This document shows positions 43,964-52,269 of a stretch of DNA of 64,000 nt, in pieces. Source of the DNA: Caenispirillum salinarum AK4 (GTDB taxonomy: Bacteria > Pseudomonadota > Alphaproteobacteria > Rhodospirillales > Rhodospirillaceae); the NCBI RefSeq assembly GCF_000315795.1, contig NZ_ANHY01000020.1, forward strand, positions 1-64,000. The letters run 5' to 3'. Position 1 is the first letter of the stretch; each line of letters begins with the position of its first letter. The position numbers and the translations under genes were made by a program. The notes beneath the pieces are model-generated. The model made no database searches. It was not told the origin of the DNA and worked only from the letters and a program-made list of their open reading frames with translations.

Positions 43964-45006
43964 GCCTCCTCGAGTCGTGTGCAGACGGTGCGTGCCCAGT
44001 CCGTCCCCGAGCCGCCGGCCGCAGCGTGCCGCCGCCATTCGTCGGCCAGTGCCTCCAGCCGGGCGGTGTCGGCGGCCAGGCGCTCGACCCGGACCCAGTC
44101 GTTCCATTCGGTGATCACCGACCAGCCGGGGTCCGACAGGCGGGCGTCGGGCAGGCGGTAGTGGAAGGTCGGGCGCGGCTTGATGAGCGGATCGTCGATG
44201 CGCGCCGCCACCCGTCCCGGATCCAGGTGCGCGAACAGCGGCCACAGGTCCAGGCCCCGGTTTCGCGTCTCGTTGAACCGCGCGTAGTCGTCGATCAGCG
44301 TCGCCAGATCGGGCGCATAGTCCGGCGCCAGCACCAGCGACTTGTATTCCAGCGGCCAGGGTGCTGCGAAGCGCAGGACGCGGCGCAGCGGGTCGGGATG
44401 GATGCGCAGCTTCAACCAGTCCTCAAGCAGCGCATAGGCCCGCACGACGCCGGTGATCCACGCCACGTCCGCGCGCGCCACCTCGGGGTTCAGTTGCAGG
44501 GCGAAGGCGTAGACGACGCTGTCGCGCGTTCCTTCGGCCCCGCGCTCCCGCAGGGACCGCAGAATGCCGTCGAAGCGCGGGATGTCGGATAACGGCATGG
44601 GTGGGCTGACCACCTCCACCGGCAGCCAGTGCCGTGCGGCATCGGCCATGACGTCGGCGGCGCGCTCCCACACTGCCTGGGCGAGCTGGGCGGCCTTGGA
44701 GTCGGTGATGCCGGGCACCGTCTTGTCCTCGGGGTGGACGTACTGGCTGTCCAACTCCGTCTCGAAGCTGCCGAGTGCAGTGTCCCTGACGACGAAACGG
44801 TGCGGGTCGCACTCCTCCACCCGGCCGCCGAACAGCTCGGCCACGAGGTCGGCAGCATCGCGGGCGGTGACGCCGGCGAACTCCAGTTCGATGCCGACAC
44901 GCCGCTCCCGTCCGTCCGGAACGGTGCGCTCCGGCGGCCATTGCATGTCTGGGGCTTGACCGGGCGGCCCCGCCTTTTGTCGCGGCTCCCGGGGATCGGC
45001 AGGCAT
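43960..45006 (-). CDS. amidoligase (COOH-NH2 ligase family)
   Basis: A 348-residue protein of the glutamine-synthetase-like amidoligase family. The motif RRVGIELEFAGVTARDAADL is the N-terminal ATP-binding strand with the G-x-E-x-E; then FVVRDTALGSFETELDSQYV, LPVEVVSPPMPLSDIP (E-V-V-S-P) and YAFALQLNPEVAR follow in the family order. It joins amine to carboxylate. Pairing with a glutamine amidotransferase-like hydrolase, with start/stop overlaps, is a known combination in this family. Its substrate is unknown. Confidence 0.85.
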   Translation of the reverse strand: MPADPREPRQKAGPPGQAPDMQWPPERTVPDGRERRVGIELEFAGVTARDAADLVAELFGGRVEECDPHRFVVRDTALGSFETELDSQYVHPEDKTVPGITDSKAAQLAQAVWERAADVMADAARHWLPVEVVSPPMPLSDIPRFDGILRSLRERGAEGTRDSVVYAFALQLNPEVARADVAWITGVVRAYALLEDWLKLRIHPDPLRRVLRFAAPWPLEYKSLVLAPDYAPDLATLIDDYARFNETRNRGLDLWPLFAHLDPGRVAARIDDPLIKPRPTFHYRLPDARLSDPGWSVITEWNDWVRVERLAADTARLEALADEWRRHAAAGGSGTDWARTVCTRLEEA

Positions 45007-45148
45007 GGACACCTCGTATGGGTTCCTGATGCCCTACCTACGCGTGGAAGGGGCTTTCGGGTGCGTCGCGGGGGTGGACGCCATCGCCGCGAGCCGGCAC
45101 CCTGATGCTCCCGCCGCGCCCACGCCGTCCAGGAACGAAGGAGCCGCC

Positions 45149-45484
45149 ATGTACATCGCCATGAACCGCTTCCGCATCAAGCCGGGCTCGGAGGAGGCCT
45201 TCGAGACCATCTGGCGCGAGCGCGAAACACACCTGCACGAGGTGCCCGGCTTCGTGGAATTCGCCCTGCTCAAGGGCCCGGCGCACGACGACCACACCCT
45301 GTACGCTTCGCACACCGTGTGGCAGAGCGAGCAGCACTTCCGCGACTGGACCAATTCCGAGGCCTTCCGCAAGGCCCACGCCGGGGCCGGCGGGTCGAAG
45401 GACGTCTACCTGGGCCCGCCCCAGTTCGAGGGCTTCGAGGCCGTGCAGATCATCGACAAATACGGCAATGCCGGCGGCGCCTAA
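45149..45484 (+). CDS. antibiotic biosynthesis monooxygenase (ABM) family protein
   Basis: A 111-residue dimeric ABM/heme-oxygenase-like fold protein: MNRFRIKPGSEEAFETIWRE, then VPGFVEFALLKGP and TVWQSEQHFRDWTNSEAFRKAH, the F-x-x-W-x-x-S-x-A-F-x-x-A-H motif. It may be a quinol or heme monooxygenase; no neighbour fixes this. AAGGAG lies six bases upstream of ATG 45149. Its stop overlaps the opposite pseudouridine synthase gene by four bases. Confidence 0.85.
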   Translation: MYIAMNRFRIKPGSEEAFETIWRERETHLHEVPGFVEFALLKGPAHDDHTLYASHTVWQSEQHFRDWTNSEAFRKAHAGAGGSKDVYLGPPQFEGFEAVQIIDKYGNAGGA

Positions 45485-46188
45485 GGGGCCGCCGCAACGT
45501 CGGCCGCCTCGCTGAACCCGCACGCCTTCAGCAGTGCCCGCATGTGCTCGGGCACCGGCGCTTCCACCGCGATGGGCTCGTCGCGCGAGGGATACAGCGG
45601 CACCGCCACCCCGCGCGCGTGCAGGTGCAGCGGCGCCACGCCCGGCGTGCCGTAGACCGCATCGCCGACGATGGGACAGCCCAGGTGCGCGCAGTGGACG
45701 CGGATCTGGTGGGTGCGGCCCGTCTTGGGCTTGCACTCCAGCCAGGTCCGGCGCCCGTCGTCCGACCGGCCGAGCACGCGGTATTCGGTGACGGCCGGCT
45801 GACCCTCGGCCTCGTCGACGACCATCTTCCAGCCGCTCTTGGGGGTCAGCTTGCGCAGTTTCGCATGCAGCACGCCTTGCTCCTTGGGCGGCGCCCCGTC
45901 GACCACCGCCCAATAGGTCTTCTCCACCCTGCCCTGCTGGAACAGCTTGCCCAGCTTGCGCAGGGCCTTGGAGTGGCGGCCCAGGATCAGGCAGCCCGAG
46001 GTGTCGCGGTCCAGCCGGTGCGCCAGCGACGGCAGGCGCGGCAAACCGAAGCGCAGGGGGTCCAGGAACATTTCCAGGTTGTCGCCCCCCTTGGGCCCGG
46101 CGTGCACGGGCAGGCCGGCGGGCTTGTTGAGGACCAGCATCAGGCTGTCCTTGTACAGCAGGCAGTTCAGGATCGCGTCGGGGGTCAT
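45481..46188 (-). CDS. RluA-family pseudouridine synthase
   Basis: A 235-residue enzyme. HRLDRDTSGCLILGR at about 61-75 contains the catalytic Asp. LVLNKPAGLPVHAG opens the domain, and KTGRTHQIRVHCAHLGCPIVGD is the C-terminal signature. There is no S4 domain, as in RluA/RluC-short types acting on rRNA or tRNA. The exact target is unknown. Confidence 0.9.
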   Translation of the reverse strand: MTPDAILNCLLYKDSLMLVLNKPAGLPVHAGPKGGDNLEMFLDPLRFGLPRLPSLAHRLDRDTSGCLILGRHSKALRKLGKLFQQGRVEKTYWAVVDGAPPKEQGVLHAKLRKLTPKSGWKMVVDEAEGQPAVTEYRVLGRSDDGRRTWLECKPKTGRTHQIRVHCAHLGCPIVGDAVYGTPGVAPLHLHARGVAVPLYPSRDEPIAVEAPVPEHMRALLKACGFSEAADVAAAP

Positions 46189-46372
46189 GGGCGTTCATCT
46201 ACCGGAAGAGCGGCGCAGGGCCGCCATATAGCGCGATTTCGACGGCACGTCAGCCCCATGCCGGGGCCGGCGGGCCGTGCGCGTCGGGATAAACCCTGGA
46301 CCCAAGCGGCCGGGTTCCGCACACTGGCGCACGATCGCCCGACGCGACAACAAGAACGGAGGACCCATCCCC

Positions 46373-47065
46373 GTGTCCCAAGACGACGTGACCTACCGCA
46401 CCCCGTCCCTGGAAGACGGCGCCGAGATCTGGAAGATGGTCGACGAGGCCGCCGCGCTCGACGACAACTCCTCCTACGCCTACTTCATGGCGTGCCGCAA
46501 CTTCGCAGCGACCAGCGTGGTGGCGGAGGTGGACGGCGAGATCGCCGGCATGGTCACCGCCTATCCGCTGCCCGAGGACCCGACGCAGCTGTTCGTCTGG
46601 CAGGTCGGCGTGCGCGACAAGTTCCAGGGCAAGGGCATCGCCCGCGGCATGCTGGAGCACATTCTCAACAGCGAGCAGTGCGCGTCGGTGCGCTGGATCG
46701 AAACCACCATCGCGCCCGACAATGCCGCCTCGGAAGCCCTGTTCTCGCGCATTGCCGAGCACTTCAACACCGAGATCAAGGAAACCGAAGTCTACGCGGA
46801 CGAGATGTGGCCCGAAGGCGAGCACAAGGTGGAGCGCCTGTTCGTCATCGGCCCCATCAATCGCCTGAACAACGAGATCCACATCCTGCGCGAGGATGAC
46901 GGCTATCGCATCTGCGCCCGCCTCGACGGCGTGGAGCAGCCGGCCTTCCAGCCCGAGAACCCGCTGTTCTCCACCCTGGACGACGCCCTGCGCGCCGCCG
47001 ACTTGGTCCGCGAGAGCCACAATGCCCGCGAGGTCATCATCGTGGAGAACAAGGACCACGTCTGA
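46373..47065 (+). CDS. EctA-like diaminobutyrate acetyltransferase with C-terminal extension
   Basis: A 230-residue protein. Residues 5-165 match EctA: RTPSLEDGAEIWKMVDE, LDDNSSYAYFMACRNFAAT, LFVWQVGVRDKFQGKGIARG. This acetylates diaminobutyrate in ectoine synthesis. True EctA ends near 170 residues; here about 70 extra residues (HILREDDGYRICARLDGVEQ onwards) form an added domain. No ectB or ectC is nearby. Start is GTG 46373 with GGAGG upstream. It could have shifted substrate. Confidence 0.7.
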   Translation: MSQDDVTYRTPSLEDGAEIWKMVDEAAALDDNSSYAYFMACRNFAATSVVAEVDGEIAGMVTAYPLPEDPTQLFVWQVGVRDKFQGKGIARGMLEHILNSEQCASVRWIETTIAPDNAASEALFSRIAEHFNTEIKETEVYADEMWPEGEHKVERLFVIGPINRLNNEIHILREDDGYRICARLDGVEQPAFQPENPLFSTLDDALRAADLVRESHNAREVIIVENKDHV

Positions 47066-47089
47066 GCGGCCCGCACGGCCGGTTGACGG

Positions 47090-47123
47090 AAGGCCCGGTG
47101 CCGTTCTGGCGCCGGGCCTTTTT
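47090..47123 (+). terminator. terminator after the EctA-like gene
   Basis: AAGGCCCGG, GC-rich inner pairing, CCGGGCCTT, then TTTTT. Confidence 0.85.
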
Positions 47124-47293
47124 CAGTGCCGGATGGCGGTGCGCTGCGCCCTTTGACGACAGCGTTCGGTGGCGGCTTTCGGAGACTCCGCCCGTTGAAA
47201 TGGAAAAAGCTGCGCCTCGCAGGTTTCGCGGAAACGGGGGGACGCGGCATGACGTTTGGGCGGCATCCCGACACCGCACCGGAGGCTCCGTCC

Positions 47294-48511
47294 ATGACCT
47301 TCAACCCGCTTGCCGAAACCGGCATTCCGCTCGACCAGCAGCTGCGCACCTGGAGCGAGCTGAACGTCGAGCCCTACGACACCCGCTCCGTCGACCCCTA
47401 CACCCGCTGCCGGATCATCGTGATGAACGGCGCGGAGATGGAATCCCAGTGGTTCAGCCACCAGTTCGCCCGCCACTGCCCCGACCTCGACATCAAGCGC
47501 AAGCTTGCCGAAGGACGGCGCATCGAGCAGCAGCAGCAAAAGGTCTGCAACTGGCTGATCCCGGCCACCGAGGACGTGCTGGAGGTCACCATCGGCTACG
47601 AACAGGTGGCGGTCGACCTGACCGCCTGGATCGCCCGGCAGGAGCCCGACCCCTACGCCCGCCAGGCCTATGAATTCGGCCTGCTGGAAGACTTCGACCA
47701 CCTCTACCGCTATGCCAACCTGCTGGACCTGAAGAACCCGCGCAAGGCCGCCGAACTGGTGGGCGAGCTGACCGAGATCATGCCCGGCCGCCCCACCATT
47801 GACGAGCACCGCCACCCGCACGACGATATCCGCAAGCCGCTGTCCAAGGACGGTGACCCGCGTTCGGTGATGCACGCCATGACGATCACGGCGGCCGAGC
47901 AGCAGACCATGAACTTCTACAACAACGTGGGCAACCGGCCGGAAGACCCGCTGGCCCGGGCGCTGTACCTGGAGATCGCCCAGATCGAGGAGCAGCACGT
48001 CACCCACTACGAAAGCCTGCTGCCGCCCGACACCACCTGGGCAGAGCGCCTGGTCATGCACGAGTACAACGAGTGCTGGCTGTACTGGTCCTTCGCCCAG
48101 ACAGAGACCGACCCGCGCATCAAGCAGGTGTGGGAGACGCACCTGGCCATGGAGATCGAGCAACTGAAGGCCGCCGTGGAGTTGGCCAAGAAGATGGACG
48201 GCAAGGACCCGACGGCCATGCTGCCCGACACGCTGCCCGAGGCCATGACCTTCGAGACCAACAAGGACTTCGTGCGCAAGGTGCTGCACGAGCAGGTGAA
48301 CCTGACGGGCAACCTGACGGAGTTCGTGCCGGTTTCCGAACTGCCGGCGGAGAACCGCTACGCCTGGTACCGCGAGCAGGTCAACGGCACCGGTCCCGTT
48401 CCGTCGGAAGAGATCATCGACCGCCACCGCCAGGAAACGGGCGACGAATACCGCCTGGAAACCGAAGGCCCCCACCCGGTGGAAGCCCTGCGGAACAAGG
48501 CCGCCGAGTAG
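47294..48511 (+). CDS. large ferritin-like protein
   Basis: A 405-residue soluble helical protein. Repeated metal-ligand motifs suggest a diiron four-helix bundle: ITAAEQQTMNFYNNVGN, then LEIAQIEEQHVTHYES (E-x-x-H), MHEYNECWLYWSFAQ and HLAMEIEQLKAA (E-x-x-E type). The 180-residue N-terminal half contains more helices with EQVAVDLTAWIARQE. It is much longer than ferritin or rubrerythrin. ATG at 47294 has GGAGG eight bases upstream. Oxidase, sensor or storage roles are all possible. Confidence 0.75.
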   Translation: MTFNPLAETGIPLDQQLRTWSELNVEPYDTRSVDPYTRCRIIVMNGAEMESQWFSHQFARHCPDLDIKRKLAEGRRIEQQQQKVCNWLIPATEDVLEVTIGYEQVAVDLTAWIARQEPDPYARQAYEFGLLEDFDHLYRYANLLDLKNPRKAAELVGELTEIMPGRPTIDEHRHPHDDIRKPLSKDGDPRSVMHAMTITAAEQQTMNFYNNVGNRPEDPLARALYLEIAQIEEQHVTHYESLLPPDTTWAERLVMHEYNECWLYWSFAQTETDPRIKQVWETHLAMEIEQLKAAVELAKKMDGKDPTAMLPDTLPEAMTFETNKDFVRKVLHEQVNLTGNLTEFVPVSELPAENRYAWYREQVNGTGPVPSEEIIDRHRQETGDEYRLETEGPHPVEALRNKAAE

Positions 48512-48546
48512 ATACTTCTTACGCGCCGATGATGAGATCATCGACG

Positions 48547-48578
48547 CTGCGTTCAAGCGGCACGCAGCCTCACGCGCC
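48547..48578. repeat. 3'-flank repeat, copy B
   Basis: The second copy of the 32-base element at 39908 (30 of 32 bases the same). It begins 36 bases after the ferritin-like stop, next to a palindrome CGATGAT-GAG-ATCATCG. Confidence 0.8.
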
Positions 48579-48665
48579 GTACGGCGCGGCGGCCCGTCGG
48601 CCTTGCCGGACGACAAGTGCACGTTTTCAAGCATCGTCCGGTGTCAGTAAGCCTTCAGGCAAAGG

Positions 48666-48697
48666 AAAAGCCGCCTTCCCTGCGGAAGGCGGCTTTT
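48666..48697. terminator. terminator between the ferritin-like gene and tRNA-Glu
   Basis: A perfect 14-pair stem (AAAAGCCGCCTTCC and complement) with a CTGC loop and T-runs in both directions, fit for bidirectional termination. Confidence 0.85.
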
Positions 48698-48703
48698 CAA
48701 TTC

Positions 48704-48778
48704 TGGCGACCCCTACGGGACTCGAACCCGTGTCTCCACTGTGAAAGAGTGGTGTCCTAACCACTAGACGAAGGGGTC
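48704..48778 (-). tRNA. tRNA-Glu (TTC)
   Basis: A 75-base cloverleaf on the complement: acceptor GACCCCT with AGGGGTC, encoded CCA, anticodon loop CTTTCAC (TTC), TΨC arm with GTTCGAGTC. Confidence 0.95.
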
Positions 48779-48959
48779 TTCGCCGTCCGAGGCAGCGGCT
48801 TCAGTGAGTGGCTGCGTCCTCGTGAGGGCGCCCTTGTATCCAATCCCGAGGGGGTGCGCAAGACGTTTTTTGCAAAAATCTCCAATGCGTTTTGGCGCTT
48901 GCACGGAAACGCTTCCGCCGCCACCGTCTCCGCCCTCCTCTTCCCGCCAGGACACCACC

Positions 48960-49514
48960 ATGACCGACCACCCCTCCCCCTCCCACGCCTTCACCGTCCG
49001 CGATGCCACCGATGCGGACATGGACGCCGTGACCGCCGTCTACGCCCACCACGTCCGCCACGGCACCGGTTCCTACGAATACGATCCGCCGCCGGTGGAG
49101 GAAATGCTGCGCCGACGCGATGCGGTGCTGGAACAGGGGCTGCCCTGGCTCGTCGCCGCCACCTCCGACGGCGACATCCTGGGCTACGCCTACGCCGCCC
49201 TCTTCCACGGCCGCATCGGCTGGCGCTTCACGGTGGAGGACAGCGTCTACATCGCCCCCGGCGCACAGGGGCAAGGGGTCGGCACCGCGCTCCTCAACGC
49301 CCTCATCGACCGCTGCACGGCCGCCGGCAAGCGCCAGATGATGGGCGTGGTGGGGGATGCCGAAAACACCGGCTCCATCGCCCTGCACCGCGCCTGCGGC
49401 TTTGAGCAGGTCGGCGTGATCAAGGCCGGCGGGCGGAAATTCGGCCGCTGGATCGACACGATCTACATGCAGCGCGCGCTCGGCGCGGGGGCGACGACGG
49501 GGGTGGAGGAGTAA
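48960..49514 (+). CDS. phosphinothricin-type N-acetyltransferase (GNAT)
   Basis: A 184-residue GNAT. FTVRDATDADMDAVTAVYAH and GTGSYEYDPPPVEEM, LGYAYAALFHGRIGWRFTVE, VYIAPGAQGQGVGTALLNAL (acetyl-CoA loop), NTGSIALHRACGFEQVGVI and GRWIDTIYMQRAL are the PAT/Bar family signature. It acetylates phosphinothricin or a natural amino acid such as methionine sulfoximine. ATG at 48960 has AGGA upstream. Confidence 0.85.
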   Translation: MTDHPSPSHAFTVRDATDADMDAVTAVYAHHVRHGTGSYEYDPPPVEEMLRRRDAVLEQGLPWLVAATSDGDILGYAYAALFHGRIGWRFTVEDSVYIAPGAQGQGVGTALLNALIDRCTAAGKRQMMGVVGDAENTGSIALHRACGFEQVGVIKAGGRKFGRWIDTIYMQRALGAGATTGVEE

Positions 49515-49537
49515 TATCAGTCGCTGGCATGGTGCGA

Positions 49538-49882
49538 CGAGGCCACCAAGGCACGAAGAACACCAAGCCGGCGTGCTGACTGGGGGCTGCGGCTTCAGCG
49601 GTTGGTGGTGATGTTGAACCACCAAGACACCAAGGCTTTCCGGCTTCGCCGGAATAGGATGCGAGGGAGCCGCGGGCTCCCTCGCGCTCCCTCGACACCT
49701 TATTCATCATCCAATCCGGCAGACCAGGCAACAGCGACCAGCAGAAGGAGGGAGGCGCGCCTTCGCGCGCTGTCTTGGTGTCTTGGTGTCTTGGTGTTTA
49801 ACAACAACGACGCCGGCCCCTGAAGCTGGAGCGCCACCCATCAACATACCCGCTTCGTGTTCTTCGTGTCTTGGTGACCTCG
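49538..49882. mobile_element. MITE-like element with 26-base terminal inverted repeats
   Basis: CGAGGCCACCAAGGCACGAA starts a 26-base left end (49538-49563); its complement is at 49857-49882 with 24 of 26 matches. Inside are further CACCAAGACACCAAG-type inverted repeats (about 49618-49635 and 49772-49799) and a two-hairpin repeat. There is no coding capacity. No target duplication was evident. It sits between the acetyltransferase and recJ 3' ends. Confidence 0.6.
49640..49691 (-). repeat. two-hairpin extragenic repeat, copy 1
   Basis: On the complement, GGGAGCGCGAGGGAGCC and its arm form an 11-pair hairpin; after GCATCCTATT, CCGGC-GAA-GCCGG forms the second. The same layout recurs at 51877 and 52216. 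Confidence 0.75.
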
Positions 49883-49900
49883 CTGCACCCCGCCCGCCGC

Positions 49901-51676
49901 CTACGCGACACTCGCGTCGTCCACCACCAGCTGCGCTTCCGTCCGGCCCTGCCACGTGTCGGCGCGCAAGGTGCCGGCAATGTGGAAGACCCGGCCGGAC
50001 CCGTTCAGCAGCGTCTGGCCCAACTCGCCGTCGACGCAGCGGAAGGCGATGGCCTTCAGGCGCCCCATGCCGTTGGACGACGACAGGAACATGCGGACGT
50101 GGCCCGAGCCCACTACGTCGGCCTTGGCGATGCGGCAGTGGGAGATGACGAAGCGCGGTTCCTCGTTCCCCGCGCCGTAGGGGCCGCACCGCGCCAGCAT
50201 CTCCACCAGGTCGCTGGAGGCGCCGGAAACATCAAGGGCACCGTCAAGTTCCAGAGTGGGGGTAATGCCGCCGGAGTCCATCTGGGCGCGCAGGCGCTCG
50301 GCGACGAAATCGCGGAACCCGGGCAGCTTCTCTTCCGCCACCGTGAATCCCGCCGCCATGGCGTGGCCGCCGCCGGCCATGAGGATGCCGGCCTCGCGCG
50401 CGGCGATGACCACGCGCCCCAGGTCCAGCCCCGGCACGGAGCGGCCGGAGCCCTTGGCGACGCCGCCCTCCACGCCCAGCACGCAGGCCGGCATGGCGTA
50501 GCGTTCCTTCAGGCGGCTGGCGACGATGCCGACCACCCCCGGATGCCACCCCTGCCCATGGGCGAAGACCATGGGCGCATCGGTGGGCGTAGTCTCCACC
50601 TGCTCGATGGCCTCGGCCAGCACCGCCGCCTCGATCTCCTGGCGCAGGCCGTTGTGTTCGTGCAGCCGCATGGCGAGCGCGGTCGCCTCGTCTGCGCTGT
50701 CGGTGGTCAGGAGCCGCGTCCCCAGGTCGCTCTCGCCCACGCGGCCGCCGGCGTTGACGCGGGGGCCCAGGATGAAGCCCAGATGATACGCATCAATACG
50801 ATCCTTCACGCCGGCCACCTGGGCCAGGGCGGCGATGCCGGGGTTGCGGCGCTGGGCACAGACCTTCAGGCCCTGCGTCACCAGCGCGCGGTTGAGCCCC
50901 GTCAGCGGCACCACGTCGCAGACCGTGCCCAGCGCGACGATGTCCAACCACTGGCGCAGGTCGGGCTCGCGCCGGTCGCCGGCCAGGAAGAACCCGCCGT
51001 CGCGCAAGGCCCGATTGGTGGCGACGCACAGCATGAAAGCCACACCCACCGCCGCCAAGTGCCCCTGCCCCGACTCGCAGTCCAGGCGCTTGGGGTTGAC
51101 CACGGCGACGGCCGCCGGCAGGCGCGGTTCCGCCTGGTGATGGTCGACGACGATCACGTCCAGCCCCGCCGCCTCGGCCTGTTCCAGCGGCTCGAAGGCG
51201 GTGATGCCGCAGTCCACGGTGACGGCCAGCGATACGCCATCCTGCTGGAGCTTCAGCAGAGCCTGCGCATTGGGGCCGTACCCCTCCTTCATGCGATCGG
51301 GAATATAGAACCGCACGTCGGCGCCCAGGCTGCGCAGGTAGCGCACCAGCAGCGACGACGAGGTCGCGCCGTCCACGTCATAGTCGCCGAAAATGGCGAT
51401 GCGCTCGCCGCCCTCGATGGCGACGGCCAGGCGCTCGGCGGCGTCGTCCATGCCGGCAAAAACCGACGGGTTGGGGATCAGGTCGCGCAGGGTGGGGTTC
51501 AGGAACCCCTGAGCCGCCTCAAGGTCGACGCCCCGCGCCGCAAGCACGCGGCCCACGACCTCAGGCAGTTCAAGCCGCTGGCTGATGGCGAGCGCCGCCC
51601 GCTCGTCCCCCGGCCGCAGCATCCAGCGCCGGCCGTTGAGCGAAGTCTCGACGCCGAGGAACGGACTGGCCGTCAT
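49901..51676 (-). CDS. recJ: single-stranded-DNA exonuclease RecJ
   Basis: A 591-residue RecJ. DHH motifs: FGDYDVDGATSSSLLVRYL (motif I), VTVDCGITA (II), IVVDHHQAE (III), WLDIVALGTVCDVVPL (IV); DHHA1 motif GGGHAMAAGFTV and the OB-like end. It degrades 5' ends in recombination and mismatch repair. Start at 51676, full length for the family. Confidence 0.95.
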   Translation of the reverse strand: MTASPFLGVETSLNGRRWMLRPGDERAALAISQRLELPEVVGRVLAARGVDLEAAQGFLNPTLRDLIPNPSVFAGMDDAAERLAVAIEGGERIAIFGDYDVDGATSSSLLVRYLRSLGADVRFYIPDRMKEGYGPNAQALLKLQQDGVSLAVTVDCGITAFEPLEQAEAAGLDVIVVDHHQAEPRLPAAVAVVNPKRLDCESGQGHLAAVGVAFMLCVATNRALRDGGFFLAGDRREPDLRQWLDIVALGTVCDVVPLTGLNRALVTQGLKVCAQRRNPGIAALAQVAGVKDRIDAYHLGFILGPRVNAGGRVGESDLGTRLLTTDSADEATALAMRLHEHNGLRQEIEAAVLAEAIEQVETTPTDAPMVFAHGQGWHPGVVGIVASRLKERYAMPACVLGVEGGVAKGSGRSVPGLDLGRVVIAAREAGILMAGGGHAMAAGFTVAEEKLPGFRDFVAERLRAQMDSGGITPTLELDGALDVSGASSDLVEMLARCGPYGAGNEEPRFVISHCRIAKADVVGSGHVRMFLSSSNGMGRLKAIAFRCVDGELGQTLLNGSGRVFHIAGTLRADTWQGRTEAQLVVDDASVA

Positions 51677-51876
51677 TCCCCCTCACACTCTCTGTCGTTG
51701 GGAAAGATGCCGTTTTAGGCAGGCCCTACAATAGGGCGGAGGGAGGATGACGTAAAGGAGCGCCTGACGGCGCCTGGGCTGCCGGCCAAACCCGCTCAAG
51801 AGCGGAAGCTCCCGAACCCTCACTTCTTCTGTTGGCTGAGGAATGACGGGGAACACCGCGCCGCGGCCCACTTTGC

Positions 51877-51932
51877 GGGAGCGCGAGGGCGCGTTCGCCC
51901 TCTCGCATCACCTTACCGCGCCAACGGCGCGG
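51877..51932 (+). repeat. two-hairpin extragenic repeat, copy 2
   Basis: GGGAGCGCGAGGG followed by a loop and CCCTCTCGC, then ATCACCTTA, then CCGCGCC-AAC-GGCGCGG. Matches copy 3 in linker and hairpin 1 core. Confidence 0.75.
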
Positions 51933-51949
51933 AGCCGGGCTCCAGTAAA

Positions 51950-52130
51950 AAAAGCGCCTGACGGCGCTTATGAGGATGTACGGAGATCGGTGGATGTTCA
52001 CCTGAGGGAGCGCGGCAAGATGGCAGGCGGCGCATGTAGATTCATGCTTTCGCAGGAATGACGGAAATTTATTGTTTAATGACAACGGCTTGAAAAAGCC
52101 GTCGCCCCGGCGGAAGCAGGGGTCCACGCG
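51950..52130. repeat. other dispersed repeats of the recJ-glpX spacer
   Basis: AGCGCCTGACGGCGC occurs at about 51759 and 51953. Two inverted modules, one with GCTTTCGCAGGAATGACGG (about 52047-52066) and one with GGCGGAAGCAGGGGTCCA (about 52109-52127), resemble the widespread proteobacterial repeats whose translation reads like SFLRKHEST. No gene was found in this 590-base spacer (51677-52269). Confidence 0.6.
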
Positions 52131-52215
52131 CCCCTTCAGCCGCCCCTGTAACGCCCATGGTGGCAAACAGCCGATTTCCTGACACTCTCCAACGCCGCGC
52201 CGCAGCCCCCTAAAC

Positions 52216-52268
52216 GGGAGCGCGAGGGGCCGTCGCCCCTCGCATCACCTTACCGGGCGCCAGCCCGG
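52216..52268 (+). repeat. two-hairpin extragenic repeat, copy 3
   Basis: GCGAGGGGC-CGTC-GCCCCTCGC, linker ATCACCTTA, then CCGGGC-GCCA-GCCCGG. It ends at the glpX stop codon. Confidence 0.75.
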
Positions 52269-52269
52269 A

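Noticed and set aside
51726..52166. Leftward gene in the recJ-glpX spacer
   Set aside because: Its translation reads like known repeats (SFLRKHEST, DPCFRRGDG), so it is a repeat shadow.
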